25,282 nt of DNA from SZUA-448 sp045627185 (GTDB lineage Bacteria > Bacillota > Clostridia > Lachnospirales > Lachnospiraceae): positions 1 to 25,282 of the forward strand of contig JAZQNE010000065.1 of the NCBI GenBank assembly GCA_045627185.1, in the 5' to 3' direction. Numbering within the stretch: the stretch's first letter is position 1; each line of letters starts with the position of its first letter. The notes under the pieces were generated by a model that was not told the origin of the DNA, made no database searches, and saw only the letters and a program-made list of their open reading frames with translations. Shown here in pieces: positions 1 to 7,374 of this stretch. The translations under genes and the position numbers were made by a program.

Positions 1-1576
1 TGTCATAATATCTGTATCCGACAAAGATGCCTTCTTTGTAAGCTATGTCATCATTCCCGTTTGCAAAGTTTCCGTAAGCGGGTGTATCTTCTACACACAT
101 TGGGAAAGTCTCAGCAAGCTTTCCGCTCGGATTCTTTTCTCCGTACAGAAGTTTATAAGCAGCTTCCGAAACACCTTCTCCCCCAAGGTACATATGCAGG
201 ATTGCGCCTGCATTTTCAGCGGGTTCCATGTTGTACGGGGATCCGGAAAACGAGACATATATTATGTTCTGTTTTAATTTTTGCACTTCTTCAAGAGCTG
301 TTTTCTGATTTTTCGGCATTTCCATTGACGGCCTGTCAAAGCCTTCACCTTCAGTCAGATCATTAAGTCCGCCAAAGAAAAGAACGGGACCTTCACTTGT
401 TTCCAGGACTTTCAGTGCTTCATCAAGAAGTTTTGCATCAGAGGAATTCTTATCAGCATCATATGCACGTGCGAAATCAAATTCAACCTCATTCTGCTTC
501 AGAATATCTATGAATGACGGACATACGGCCGTATTGATATGACTGCTTCCGCCGCCCTGTATTCTGGGCTTTCTTGCAAGATCACCGATTACGGTGAGCT
601 TAGTACCCTTCTTAAGCGGCAGAATGCCGTTGTTTTTCAGAAGAACCGCGCACTCGGAAGCCACCTCAACTGCTTTGTTATAATTGGATTTAAGCAGGCT
701 CTGATGCTCATCCTCAGAGGCAGGAGCGGCTTTTCTCATGCCATATTTATCTACAAGCTTCAAAACACGTTCTGCAGCCGTAGAAAGCTCTTCCTCAGTA
801 ATTTCTCCTTCTTCGAATGACTTTTTCAGCTTTGCGAGATGAACTCCGCCGTTTCCGGGCATCTCAATATCCATTCCGGCCTTCACGCACGCTGCCAAAT
901 CAAGGCATGCCCCCCAGTCGGACACAACAGCCCCTTCAAAGCCCCATTTGTTTCGAAGGATATCTGTAAGCAATGTTTTATTCATGCACGAATATGAGCC
1001 GTTTAAGCGATTATAGGAGGCCATTACGGTTGCGGGCTTTCCTTCCTTAACGGCAATTTCAAATGCCTGAAGATAAATCTCATGCAGAGTACGCTCATCA
1101 ATCTGGCTGTTTTCACGCATTCTGTGCTGTTCCTGGCTGTTTCCCGCAAAATGCTTGAGCGATGTTCCTATGCCCTTTTCTTCAACTGCCCTGATGAATG
1201 CAGCTGCAATTTTTCCCGCAAGATACGGGTCCTCCGAATAATACTCAAAGTTTCTTCCGCAGAGCGGTGAACGTTTCATATTCACGCCCGGGCCCAAAAG
1301 AATTGAAACTCCTTCAGCTTTCGCTTCATCGGCAATAGCAGCAGCCGCTTCCGCAACAAGCTCCGGATCCCAGCTTGCCGCAAGTGCGCTGGCTGTGGGG
1401 AAGCAGGTTGCATAATAACTTTTATTGTTTTTTGTTTCCTTTTCCGACTGTGCGCGTAAACCATGAGGTCCGTCTGACATCCATACACAGTCAACACGTC
1501 CCTCAAGGCTATTTGTATGCCAGGAGCCCTGTCCTGAAACAAGTTTCATTTTGTCTTCTAAAGTGAGATTAAGCAT
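1..1576 (-). CDS. GH3 beta-glucosidase-type glycoside hydrolase (3' end beyond window)
   Basis: Translation from the ATG at 1576 gives 525 residues of an open frame that leaves the window. It begins MLNLTLEDKMKLVSGQGSWH and has no signal peptide, so it is probably cytoplasmic. The GH3 (beta/alpha)8 domain shows KHFAGN and the nucleophile motif VVSDWGA, with Asp about residue 220. The second domain shows TEGEGFDRPSMEMP (about 407-420), which holds the usual GH3 acid/base Glu. Spacing leaves no room for a PA14 insertion. GH3 enzymes remove terminal beta-linked sugars, most often glucose, from oligosaccharides; the exact sugar cannot be read from sequence. A weak AAGGAA site precedes the ATG. 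The gene lies 99 bp downstream of the AAA ATPase gene, with a 42-bp repeat element between them and no clear promoter of its own. It could finish the saccharide processing begun by the upstream polysaccharide genes. Confidence 0.93.
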   Translation of the reverse strand, partial: MLNLTLEDKMKLVSGQGSWHTNSLEGRVDCVWMSDGPHGLRAQSEKETKNNKSYYATCFPTASALAASWDPELVAEAAAAIADEAKAEGVSILLGPGVNMKRSPLCGRNFEYYSEDPYLAGKIAAAFIRAVEEKGIGTSLKHFAGNSQEQHRMRENSQIDERTLHEIYLQAFEIAVKEGKPATVMASYNRLNGSYSCMNKTLLTDILRNKWGFEGAVVSDWGACLDLAACVKAGMDIEMPGNGGVHLAKLKKSFEEGEITEEELSTAAERVLKLVDKYGMRKAAPASEDEHQSLLKSNYNKAVEVASECAVLLKNNGILPLKKGTKLTVIGDLARKPRIQGGGSSHINTAVCPSFIDILKQNEVEFDFARAYDADKNSSDAKLLDEALKVLETSEGPVLFFGGLNDLTEGEGFDRPSMEMPKNQKTALEEVQKLKQNIIYVSFSGSPYNMEPAENAGAILHMYLGGEGVSEAAYKLLYGEKNPSGKLAETFPMCVEDTPAYGNFANGNDDIAYKEGIFVGYRYYD

Positions 1577-1633
1577 GTTGTTAATTCCTTATTTATCTAT
1601 TAAAGCGATATACTTTTTCTTTACTATATATTT

Positions 1634-1675
1634 CGGCCGTTGAATAGCCGGGAATTCCCGCCTGTCATCTTAAAA
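1634..1675 (-). repeat. 42-bp dispersed element, copy 1
   Basis: This stretch directly follows the stop codon of the AAA ATPase gene. It matches 19914-19955 at 34 of 42 positions without gaps and in the same orientation. It contains the perfect palindrome CGGGAATTCCCG, then a second possible small stem (CGGC ... GCCG around TATTCAACG on the minus strand). No T-run follows, so it is not an ordinary intrinsic terminator. Function is unknown: a REP-like element, a protein-binding palindrome or an RNA processing site are all possible. Confidence 0.6.
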
Positions 1676-2902
1676 TCATATCATCCATGCAGGAACAATC
1701 AGATTCTGCCGATCTATCGCGGAAAGTTCATTTTTCAAACAGATGATTGCTCCGGTTCCTCTTTGCACAGAAGCCTTGTCCAGAATATTAAACGCACCAA
1801 CAAGTTCGCTTCCGGGATTTGTGGATTTCTTGATTTCAATTGGATGGAGCATTTCGTCGCTTTCAAGTACAATATCGACCTCGTTGCTTTCCTTGTCGCG
1901 ATAATAGTGGAGATAACATTCTTTGGCAGAATTGTGGTAGGTCTTGATGATTTCGCTTACAATATAATTCTCCAGTATCGCACCATTAATTGCGCCGTTT
2001 TGAAGTATTTCAGGTGACGAATATCTTGTAAGATAACTAACCAAACCCGTATCGAAAAAATACATTTTAGGTGTCTTTATCGTTCTCTTTAAGAGATTGT
2101 TGGAGTAAGGGCGCAGGTAGAAAATAACCTCGGATTTTTCCATAACCGCAAGCCAGCGCTTTGCGGTATCGTCACTGACTCCGACATCGGTTGCGATATC
2201 ATGAACATTCAGCATCTGTCCGGCACGGCAGGCTGCTGCACGGATAAAATCCGCATATAAAAGTTTGTTCACCCCGGGAATCATATCAGATACGTCGCGA
2301 TCAATATAGGTCTGGATATAAGAGCTGTAAAACACATCTCGGTCTTTGTATTTTCCGCTTCTGTGTCCGGGCATTGCTCCGTTCCAGATTCTCTCATAAA
2401 TCTCTGTAGGTGAAGCAGCGCCACGTGACTCTTTACGTCCCATAAGGGTATCCAATTCCACAGAAAAAGGAACAGCAGTACCGTCTCCATATAATTCCGA
2501 TTGAGACAGGGCAGACATATGCAGGATTGCTGCTCTTCCGGCAAGAGATTCCTGTGCCAGTTCCATAAGTCGAAAAGCCTGAGAGCCGGTAAGCCAGTAT
2601 GAACCGGGAGAAGCGCCCTTATCAATTGCAATCTTAATATACGAAAACAGCTGTGGCGCATATTGAATCTCATCAATCAGAACAGGTGCAGGGTGCATTT
2701 CCAAAAACAGTGCAGGGTCCCTTTGAGCAAGACGCCGTTCTTCCATATCGTCCAAAGTAACCTGACGTCGATTTGTCCCCTCCATTAAATGCTCAAGCAT
2801 GGTGCTTTTGCCAACCTGTCTCGGGCCAATAAGAATAATGCAGCTGAAATCCATGTTGACTTCAAGAAACTTGGATTCCAACGAACGTTTCAAATATGAC
2901 AT
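1676..2902 (-). CDS. AAA ATPase of the DUF4143 family
   Basis: A 408-residue protein with an N-terminal P-loop ATPase: Walker A GPRQVGKST at 26-34, Walker B PVLIDEIQ at about 73-80, and TGSQ after the next strand, as in the family. The middle has a winged-helix-like region (VHDIATDVGVSDDTAKRWL). The C-terminal DUF4143 part contains EVDIVLE followed by HPIEIKKS, a D...ExK pattern like the PD-(D/E)XK nuclease fold. Family members are common, often acquired ATPases whose cellular role is unknown. The start is fixed by AAGGAG seven bases before the ATG. It is a single-gene unit with its own consensus promoter and no link to sugar metabolism, so it is probably an insertion into the polysaccharide region (inference). 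Confidence 0.9.
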   Translation of the reverse strand: MSYLKRSLESKFLEVNMDFSCIILIGPRQVGKSTMLEHLMEGTNRRQVTLDDMEERRLAQRDPALFLEMHPAPVLIDEIQYAPQLFSYIKIAIDKGASPGSYWLTGSQAFRLMELAQESLAGRAAILHMSALSQSELYGDGTAVPFSVELDTLMGRKESRGAASPTEIYERIWNGAMPGHRSGKYKDRDVFYSSYIQTYIDRDVSDMIPGVNKLLYADFIRAAACRAGQMLNVHDIATDVGVSDDTAKRWLAVMEKSEVIFYLRPYSNNLLKRTIKTPKMYFFDTGLVSYLTRYSSPEILQNGAINGAILENYIVSEIIKTYHNSAKECYLHYYRDKESNEVDIVLESDEMLHPIEIKKSTNPGSELVGAFNILDKASVQRGTGAIICLKNELSAIDRQNLIVPAWMI

Positions 2903-2940
2903 ATATGAATCTCCTTGTGGCTAAAATACGATTCAATCTT

Positions 2941-2968
2941 ATTATAGCCGTATCTCCTGTTTTGTCAA
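2941..2968 (-). promoter_or_regulatory. Sigma-A promoter of the AAA ATPase gene
   Basis: On the minus strand TTGACA (2963-2968) and TATAAT (2941-2946) are separated by 16 bases, so both hexamers are perfect. It lies about 40 bp before the ATPase start and after the terminator at 3043-3084. No operator-like palindrome overlaps it, which suggests constitutive expression. Confidence 0.85.
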
Positions 2969-3042
2969 TACATTGAAGCGAAACAGTCTTCAAATGAGTT
3001 CAAAAGATTAACCAAACATAATAAATCCGACACGAATACAGC

Positions 3043-3084
3043 AAAAAGAAGCCATGAGACAACCTGTTTCAACGGCTTCTTTTT
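3043..3084 (-). terminator. Intrinsic terminator after the zinc-ribbon gene
   Basis: An 11-bp perfect stem, 3043-3053 pairing with 3074-3084 (AAAAAGAAGCC / GGCTTCTTTTT), closes a 20-nt loop. The stem itself ends in a T-run on both strands, so it could work in both directions. It lies about 95 bp past the zinc-ribbon stop codon and upstream of the ATPase promoter. Confidence 0.75.
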
Positions 3085-3177
3085 GAAAACAAAAATTAAT
3101 TATTCAAAGCAGCCGTGCTGCGCGCGGCCACTTATTCATTATACGTATTCCGTTGTTTACTGCCCGCTGTACAGGCC

Positions 3178-3399
3178 TTATTTTCTCAGTTCCTCCATGG
3201 TATATCTTTTCATCATGTTTTTGTAACGGAAACGGGCCATTTCATTCTTTGCGAGTACATCTGCCTCATTACCGCGGTACTGGCAGCGAATGCAGTAGAA
3301 TTCGTCACGGTCTTTATCGTAGAACATATCGATGTCGAGGTCACGCATAAAGCAGGACGGACATCTGTAATTTAATCTTCCCTTTCCAACCTGAGCCAT
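3178..3399 (-). CDS. Small zinc-ribbon protein, function unknown
   Basis: A 73-residue protein with two Cys pairs, CPSC at 13-16 and CIRC at 36-39, separated by 19 residues. That is a zinc-ribbon spacing. A basic helical tail follows (KNEMARFRYKNMMKRYTMEELRK). No other domain, signal peptide or membrane segment is seen. The ATG at 3399 has a strong AAGGAGG site lying inside the end of the upstream 658-residue gene, and the two frames overlap by 28 bases, so translation is probably coupled. Such ribbons bind nucleic acid or protein in other families, but I cannot assign a partner. The tight link to a putative carbohydrate-active gene is the only clue to its role. Confidence 0.8.
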   Translation of the reverse strand: MAQVGKGRLNYRCPSCFMRDLDIDMFYDKDRDEFYCIRCQYRGNEADVLAKNEMARFRYKNMMKRYTMEELRK

Positions 3400-5348
3400 G
3401 TTGTGTAAACCTCCTTATTCTTAAGAGTTGCTGTGTATCCGAGTGTAAACATCGGGGAGAAAGCGTAGCCTTCCTTGATGTAACCGATATTATCCTTACC
3501 GCCCTCACCACGAAGCGTTACAAGCGTCTTGATCGCGCGAACGCTGGCATTTACTTCATTTGCAGCGGCAACATACTCTTCACGGCACTTGTATGCATAA
3601 TTAATGGTACGTGAGTCAGGCGACATCATATCGCCAAACATGCTCTCAATGCCGCCGTTTTCAAGCCCTTTGACATATTCATCCTTCGGGCCTACGGCAC
3701 GGAGCGTTACGCAGGTCATATCCTCGGGATATTCGGTGGTGCCGTAGCAGGCAACCATATATTCATTAATCTGAACTTCTGCCTCAGGGTCGCTCATTTC
3801 AAGGATTTCGCGGGTGATTTTGATTTCGCCGCTGCCCTCTTCAAAAATAACCTTTGTCTGAAGCTTAACCGTAAGGTCTGAGAATTCGATATCTACAGGA
3901 TTCAGCGTAAGTGTGCGGACCTTCTTGTCCTTCTTTACGGGAACGATGGTTTCTGCGGGAACAGTACCGTTAGCCTTGGCTGCACTTCCCTTAATAACCT
4001 CTTCCGAAAACCTTGCGCGTGTTCTGCAGAGGCACAGGTCAACTTCTTCGCCATTGTGAATGATTTTTGCTGAGCGCACGGTACCTTCGCCCGCATAATG
4101 TGTGAAATAACCGGCTCTGTACTTTTCCTGGATCAGGAACGGATAAGAGCAGTCCTGAACATGCGGTGTGCCAATTCCTATAGGCCATTCAAGCTTTGCT
4201 GCGTACGGACGCAGGTCAACAATTGCACCGCCCTGCTCCATGTTCACGCAGGCACGCATGTAAGGGTCATTGTACCAGAAAAGCTGCTTGTCGGAGCCGT
4301 AAAGGATATCCTTCCAGAGTGCACATTCGGGCTCTGTGTAGCTCTTGTGCTCACGATAGAACGTTGCCCACTCAGCCATGGTCAGGTCTTCAAGCTGACC
4401 CTGCTTTTTGAGTTCACCGTAATACTTCATGCCCTCTGAGTAAGACTTGTAAAGAAGCTCATAAGGTGCTTCCCAGCGTCCCATCTTGTTCATCCAGCCG
4501 GGACCTACAAACATCATGTTGTAAGCGATGCCGTTGTTGTAATCGCCAAGTACGCGGTACTGGTCGATCAGGTTGAACAGGTAAGGGAACTCGTTATCGT
4601 GATAAATCATGCCACGGAGCACGTTCTGCGGGTGTGTTCCGAAGTTCGAGCCGTTACCGTCATAGCAGGCAAGCAGGTCTCTTGAAAGATGAGGAATTGC
4701 AACAATACCACTGTCCTCGGACTCGTCTGCCGCAGGCGCATGTGTGTTAACTTTTGAAGGAATCCACGGAGCCCAGGGGCCGCCGTCCATCAGTGTGTAC
4801 CAGCTGTTGTTGCAGGTGTGGTAAGCCTTGGGGCCTTCCTCCCAGCATGTTGCAACGGCACACTTTACCGAAGGATAATTCTCTTTAATGTAGTTTGTAA
4901 GCTCTGCATCCATGTAGTATGAGCCGGTTGATTCGGGATAAAAACCGAAACGCTCATAGAACTTGCCGAATACATCGTTAACGATGCTGATTTTGTCCTC
5001 CATTGAGAACATCCAGATGCAGAAATCCTTTGTTTTATATTTCTCACGGAATTCCTTGCAGGGCAGACCAAGAAGAGTCAGCGCAATTTCATCTCCGTAC
5101 TGCTCATGATGCTGCTTTGCAAGCTCTACAGCTTCGTCATTGAACAAACTTGCATATGTCATCTGAATAGTGGTTTTAAGACCATTCTCATGCGCCAGAC
5201 GCTGCTGTGTCTTAAAGATGTCAAGTGACTCGGTAAGAAGTGCCTTACGGCTGATGTCTTCCGATTTTCCGTGACCGGTAACTTTTTCCGCATATTCCGG
5301 AACCATTTCCGGACGGTGAATGATGTTAACAATAAACTTGTTTTCCAT
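3372..5348 (-). CDS. Uncharacterised 658-aa putative carbohydrate-active protein
   Basis: No signal peptide or membrane segment is present, so it is probably cytoplasmic. The N-terminal half begins with a beta-strand and His (NIIHRPEM) and continues as an alternating alpha/beta region. FGFYPES (134-140) followed by YMDAEL (145-150) and then CWEEG (178-182) recalls the (beta/alpha)7 barrel proteins of the GH57/GH38/NodB-deacetylase superfamily. A conserved-looking aromatic stretch PWAPWIPSK follows (191-199). The C-terminal 250 residues look beta-rich. I recall loosely similar Bacteroidetes proteins (DUF3863/DUF3864) but cannot confirm the match. A catalytic role on a sugar polymer or oligosaccharide is inferred from context: it has a LacI-type operator and lies next to amylase and transport genes. 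A GGAAAGGAAA site precedes the ATG. It overlaps the zinc-ribbon gene by 28 bases. Confidence 0.7.
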   Translation of the reverse strand: MENKFIVNIIHRPEMVPEYAEKVTGHGKSEDISRKALLTESLDIFKTQQRLAHENGLKTTIQMTYASLFNDEAVELAKQHHEQYGDEIALTLLGLPCKEFREKYKTKDFCIWMFSMEDKISIVNDVFGKFYERFGFYPESTGSYYMDAELTNYIKENYPSVKCAVATCWEEGPKAYHTCNNSWYTLMDGGPWAPWIPSKVNTHAPAADESEDSGIVAIPHLSRDLLACYDGNGSNFGTHPQNVLRGMIYHDNEFPYLFNLIDQYRVLGDYNNGIAYNMMFVGPGWMNKMGRWEAPYELLYKSYSEGMKYYGELKKQGQLEDLTMAEWATFYREHKSYTEPECALWKDILYGSDKQLFWYNDPYMRACVNMEQGGAIVDLRPYAAKLEWPIGIGTPHVQDCSYPFLIQEKYRAGYFTHYAGEGTVRSAKIIHNGEEVDLCLCRTRARFSEEVIKGSAAKANGTVPAETIVPVKKDKKVRTLTLNPVDIEFSDLTVKLQTKVIFEEGSGEIKITREILEMSDPEAEVQINEYMVACYGTTEYPEDMTCVTLRAVGPKDEYVKGLENGGIESMFGDMMSPDSRTINYAYKCREEYVAAANEVNASVRAIKTLVTLRGEGGKDNIGYIKEGYAFSPMFTLGYTATLKNKEVYTTWLRLERED

Positions 5349-5370
5349 TACCCGTTTCCTTTCCGGCAGC

Positions 5371-5446
5371 CTGTTTGCGCATTCGCAACAGTTTTCTTCT
5401 TAAGAAGGAGTTTTGCACATTCGCAACGGTTTTCTCCTTTTGAAGG
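5371..5446 (-). repeat. Two tandem 38-bp repeats in the leader of the 658-aa gene
   Basis: Units 5371-5408 and 5409-5446 match at 30 of 38 positions. Each holds an inverted repeat, TTGCGCATTCGCAA (5375-5388) or TTGCACATTCGCAA (5413-5426), followed by a second small palindrome (CTTCTTAAGAAG at 5396-5407, or TCCTT/AAGGA in unit 2). A third TTGCGCA begins at 5451, again exactly 38 bp on, and runs into the LacI-type operator. The repeats fall between the predicted transcription start and the ribosome binding site, so they could be auxiliary operators or a structured leader RNA. Confidence 0.7.
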
Positions 5447-5450
5447 ATGT

Positions 5451-5467
5451 TTGCGCAAGCGGTTGCA
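5451..5467 (-). promoter_or_regulatory. LacI-family operator at the 658-aa gene promoter
   Basis: The core GCAAGCGGTTGC (5455-5466) fits the GCAAnCGnTTGC pattern of LacI/MalR-type regulators. It starts a few bases downstream of the predicted transcription start (about 5471), a position suited to repression. No LacI-family gene is in the window, so the regulator must be encoded elsewhere. Confidence 0.65.
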
Positions 5468-5477
5468 CTCTGCTTGT

Positions 5478-5506
5478 ATACTAACAGATTTAAGTATATG
5501 TGTCAA
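5478..5506 (-). promoter_or_regulatory. Sigma-A promoter of the 658-aa / zinc-ribbon unit
   Basis: On the minus strand TTGACA (5501-5506), a 17-base spacer and TAGTAT (5478-5483). It follows the terminator at 5563-5605, so this unit is transcribed separately from the transporter operon. Confidence 0.85.
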
Positions 5507-5562
5507 GAGGATTTAAGTGCAAAAGGTCTGCCAAAAAGCTGACAGCCCGAATACCAAATCCG

Positions 5563-5605
5563 AAAAAAAGCTGACAGGCTGAACATAAAGTCCGGCACTG
5601 TCAGC
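5563..5605 (-). terminator. Intrinsic terminator after the GH13 amylase gene
   Basis: GCTGACAG and CTGTCAGC (5598-5605 with 5570-5577) form an 8-bp stem followed at once by seven T residues on the minus strand. A further copy of the descending arm plus T-run (GGCTGTCAGCTTTTT, around 5532-5546) lies just beyond. It ends the transporter operon 9 bases after the amylase stop codon. Confidence 0.85.
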
Positions 5606-5613
5606 CTGTAATT

Positions 5614-7296
5614 TTATCGTAAAATAACGCTTGTCTGGCCGTAAATGGTCAGTCTGCCTTCCTCAAGTGTTGCACCGCCATTTCCGACAACATCGTAAAG
5701 CACGGTAAATGTGCCTTCCTTAATGTCCGAAAGATTGATGGAAAGCTCGGTTTTTGTGGTGTTATGAACAACAGCAACCTTACTGCCGTTGTACTCATAA
5801 ACAAATCCGCCAAGCTTATTCTTTGAATTATCAATAGAAACGCAGGTTCCGAGACCAATCTCAGGATTAGCTTTTCTGACCATAATAAGGCGCTTATAAT
5901 GGTTAAAAAGGCTGTCTCCGTCCATTGCCTGTTTGTAAACGGTTCCGTTGATCTGAAGGTCTTTGCTGTAGGTTGTGCCTTCAGGGTCCTGAACGGGATC
6001 ATCGTCACCCCAGAGCATTGCAAGACGGCGGTTTGAGTCGGTTCCCGCAGTTCCGCGCGAGCCCTTCATGCCTATTTCCTCACCGTAATAGATGAACGGT
6101 GAACCCGGGCCGAGCAGATAAACGTTTGCGGCTGCATAAGCATAGCCCTCATTTACGCTGAGATAGCCTGCAGCACGGTCTGTATCATGGTTTGCTATAA
6201 AAGGCACCAGAGTGGCATCAGAACGCACCTTACGTGCCTCTGTTACAAAGTTTGCGGCATATCTTGTGTAGGCCGTAACATTTCCGGTTTTTGCAGCCTG
6301 GCTGATAAGACCGTCTGTCTGCGCCGACTGGAAGCTGAAGCAGTTTACTGCAGGCAGATATTTCGATGTTATCGAATCGCTGTCCCAAACCTCAGCAACA
6401 GTGTAGACATTGGGTTTAATTGCACGGAGACTGTCAACATACCACTGCCAGAACTCTACGTTTTTGGGCTCATCTCCGAAATATACATACTTGGCGGCAT
6501 CAAAACGGAATCCGTCAAGACCGACGTCGGTAAGATAGAATTTCGCAACATCAAGCACAGCCTGACGCACTTTTTCATTATCAAAATTAAGTTCCGGCAT
6601 GTCAGATGAGAAATTGCCTTCATAATAGCCCGATGCGCCCGAAATCTTGTAGAATGCACGGTTTCCGGAAGGCTTTGTGGCGCTGTTGGTGTAGAAGTCA
6701 TAATACACGTTTGCAGTGTCATTGTTCTTCTGTGCTTCGGCAAACTTCACAAACCACTCATTCTGAAGGCTTGTATGGTTTATGACCATATCGATGATAA
6801 GCTTCACGCCGCGCTCATGGCAAAGCTTTGTGAGTTCACGAAGGTCATCCATTGTGCCGTATTTCGGATCGATTGTGTAGTAATCATCTATATCATACTT
6901 GTGATATGAGCCTGATTTGAAAATGGGCATAAGCCAGATACCTTCAACGCCAAGGCTTTTGCCGGATTTCGGGTCACCATCGTTCAAATAATCGAAACGT
7001 TCAATAAGGCCGCGAAGGTCGCCTATTCCATCACCATTCGAATCCGAAAAAGCGCCTACAAAGATCTCATAAAACACACGGTTGTTGTTATCGTCAGCTG
7101 CAGCAACAAGTTTTTCGGTATTTACATCATCAATAATTGCCTCACCCGACTTGTTATCAAGGTAATATTTTCCCGAAACATCTTTCTGTCCGTTCTGCGA
7201 CGGGCCCTGTGTTACAGGCTTTTCGCAGGCACAGAGCATTGACAGGCAAAGTGCTGCAGCAATAATCCGAATCAGTTTTTTTCTGTTCTTTTTCAT
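5614..7296 (-). CDS. GH13 alpha-amylase-family lipoprotein
   Basis: An enzyme acting on alpha-1,4-glucans outside the membrane. The ATG at 7296 is preferred over a TTG 24 bases upstream because TTGGAG sits seven bases before it and the protein then opens with a typical signal peptide, MKKNRKKLIRIIAAALCL. The lipobox ends LCAC, predicting a lipid-anchored Cys. GH13 conserved regions are complete, in numbering from this start: DMVINH (169-174), GFRFDAAK with nucleophile Asp about 266, AEVWD with acid/base Glu about 302, and ANHDTDR with Asp about 371. A short beta domain ends the 560-residue protein and no separate carbohydrate-binding module is seen. It is the last gene of the transporter operon, so it probably trims malto-oligosaccharides beside the importer. 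Whether it is an amylase, neopullulanase or glucosidase is not decided by the motifs. Confidence 0.92.
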   Translation of the reverse strand: MKKNRKKLIRIIAAALCLSMLCACEKPVTQGPSQNGQKDVSGKYYLDNKSGEAIIDDVNTEKLVAAADDNNNRVFYEIFVGAFSDSNGDGIGDLRGLIERFDYLNDGDPKSGKSLGVEGIWLMPIFKSGSYHKYDIDDYYTIDPKYGTMDDLRELTKLCHERGVKLIIDMVINHTSLQNEWFVKFAEAQKNNDTANVYYDFYTNSATKPSGNRAFYKISGASGYYEGNFSSDMPELNFDNEKVRQAVLDVAKFYLTDVGLDGFRFDAAKYVYFGDEPKNVEFWQWYVDSLRAIKPNVYTVAEVWDSDSITSKYLPAVNCFSFQSAQTDGLISQAAKTGNVTAYTRYAANFVTEARKVRSDATLVPFIANHDTDRAAGYLSVNEGYAYAAANVYLLGPGSPFIYYGEEIGMKGSRGTAGTDSNRRLAMLWGDDDPVQDPEGTTYSKDLQINGTVYKQAMDGDSLFNHYKRLIMVRKANPEIGLGTCVSIDNSKNKLGGFVYEYNGSKVAVVHNTTKTELSINLSDIKEGTFTVLYDVVGNGGATLEEGRLTIYGQTSVILR

Positions 7297-7320
7297 AGTC
7301 TTCTCCAAATCCTCAAGCAA

Positions 7321-7352
7321 ATACTTCCCCGGCAGAAAAGTCGGGGAAGTAT
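7321..7352 (-). promoter_or_regulatory. Perfect hairpin between permease and amylase genes
   Basis: ATACTTCCCCG (7321-7331) pairs with CGGGGAAGTAT (7342-7352), 11 bp with a 10-nt loop. On the minus strand it is followed by TTGCTTGAGG rather than a T-run, so it is a poor terminator. It may stabilise mRNA ends or mark a processing site between malG-like and amylase segments. It ends about 15 nt before the amylase ribosome binding site. Confidence 0.6.
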
Positions 7353-7374
7353 AAGAAGTCTTTATTATCAGGCA

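Noticed and set aside
1577..1633. Possible promoter for the GH3 gene.
   Set aside because: The region is A/T rich, but no -35/-10 pair with sensible spacing is seen; transcription may come from the ATPase promoter.
3150..3185. Weak resemblance to the 42-bp element at the end of the zinc-ribbon gene (GCCCGCTGTACAGGCC).
   Set aside because: Identity is limited to a few bases around CCCGC and does not extend.
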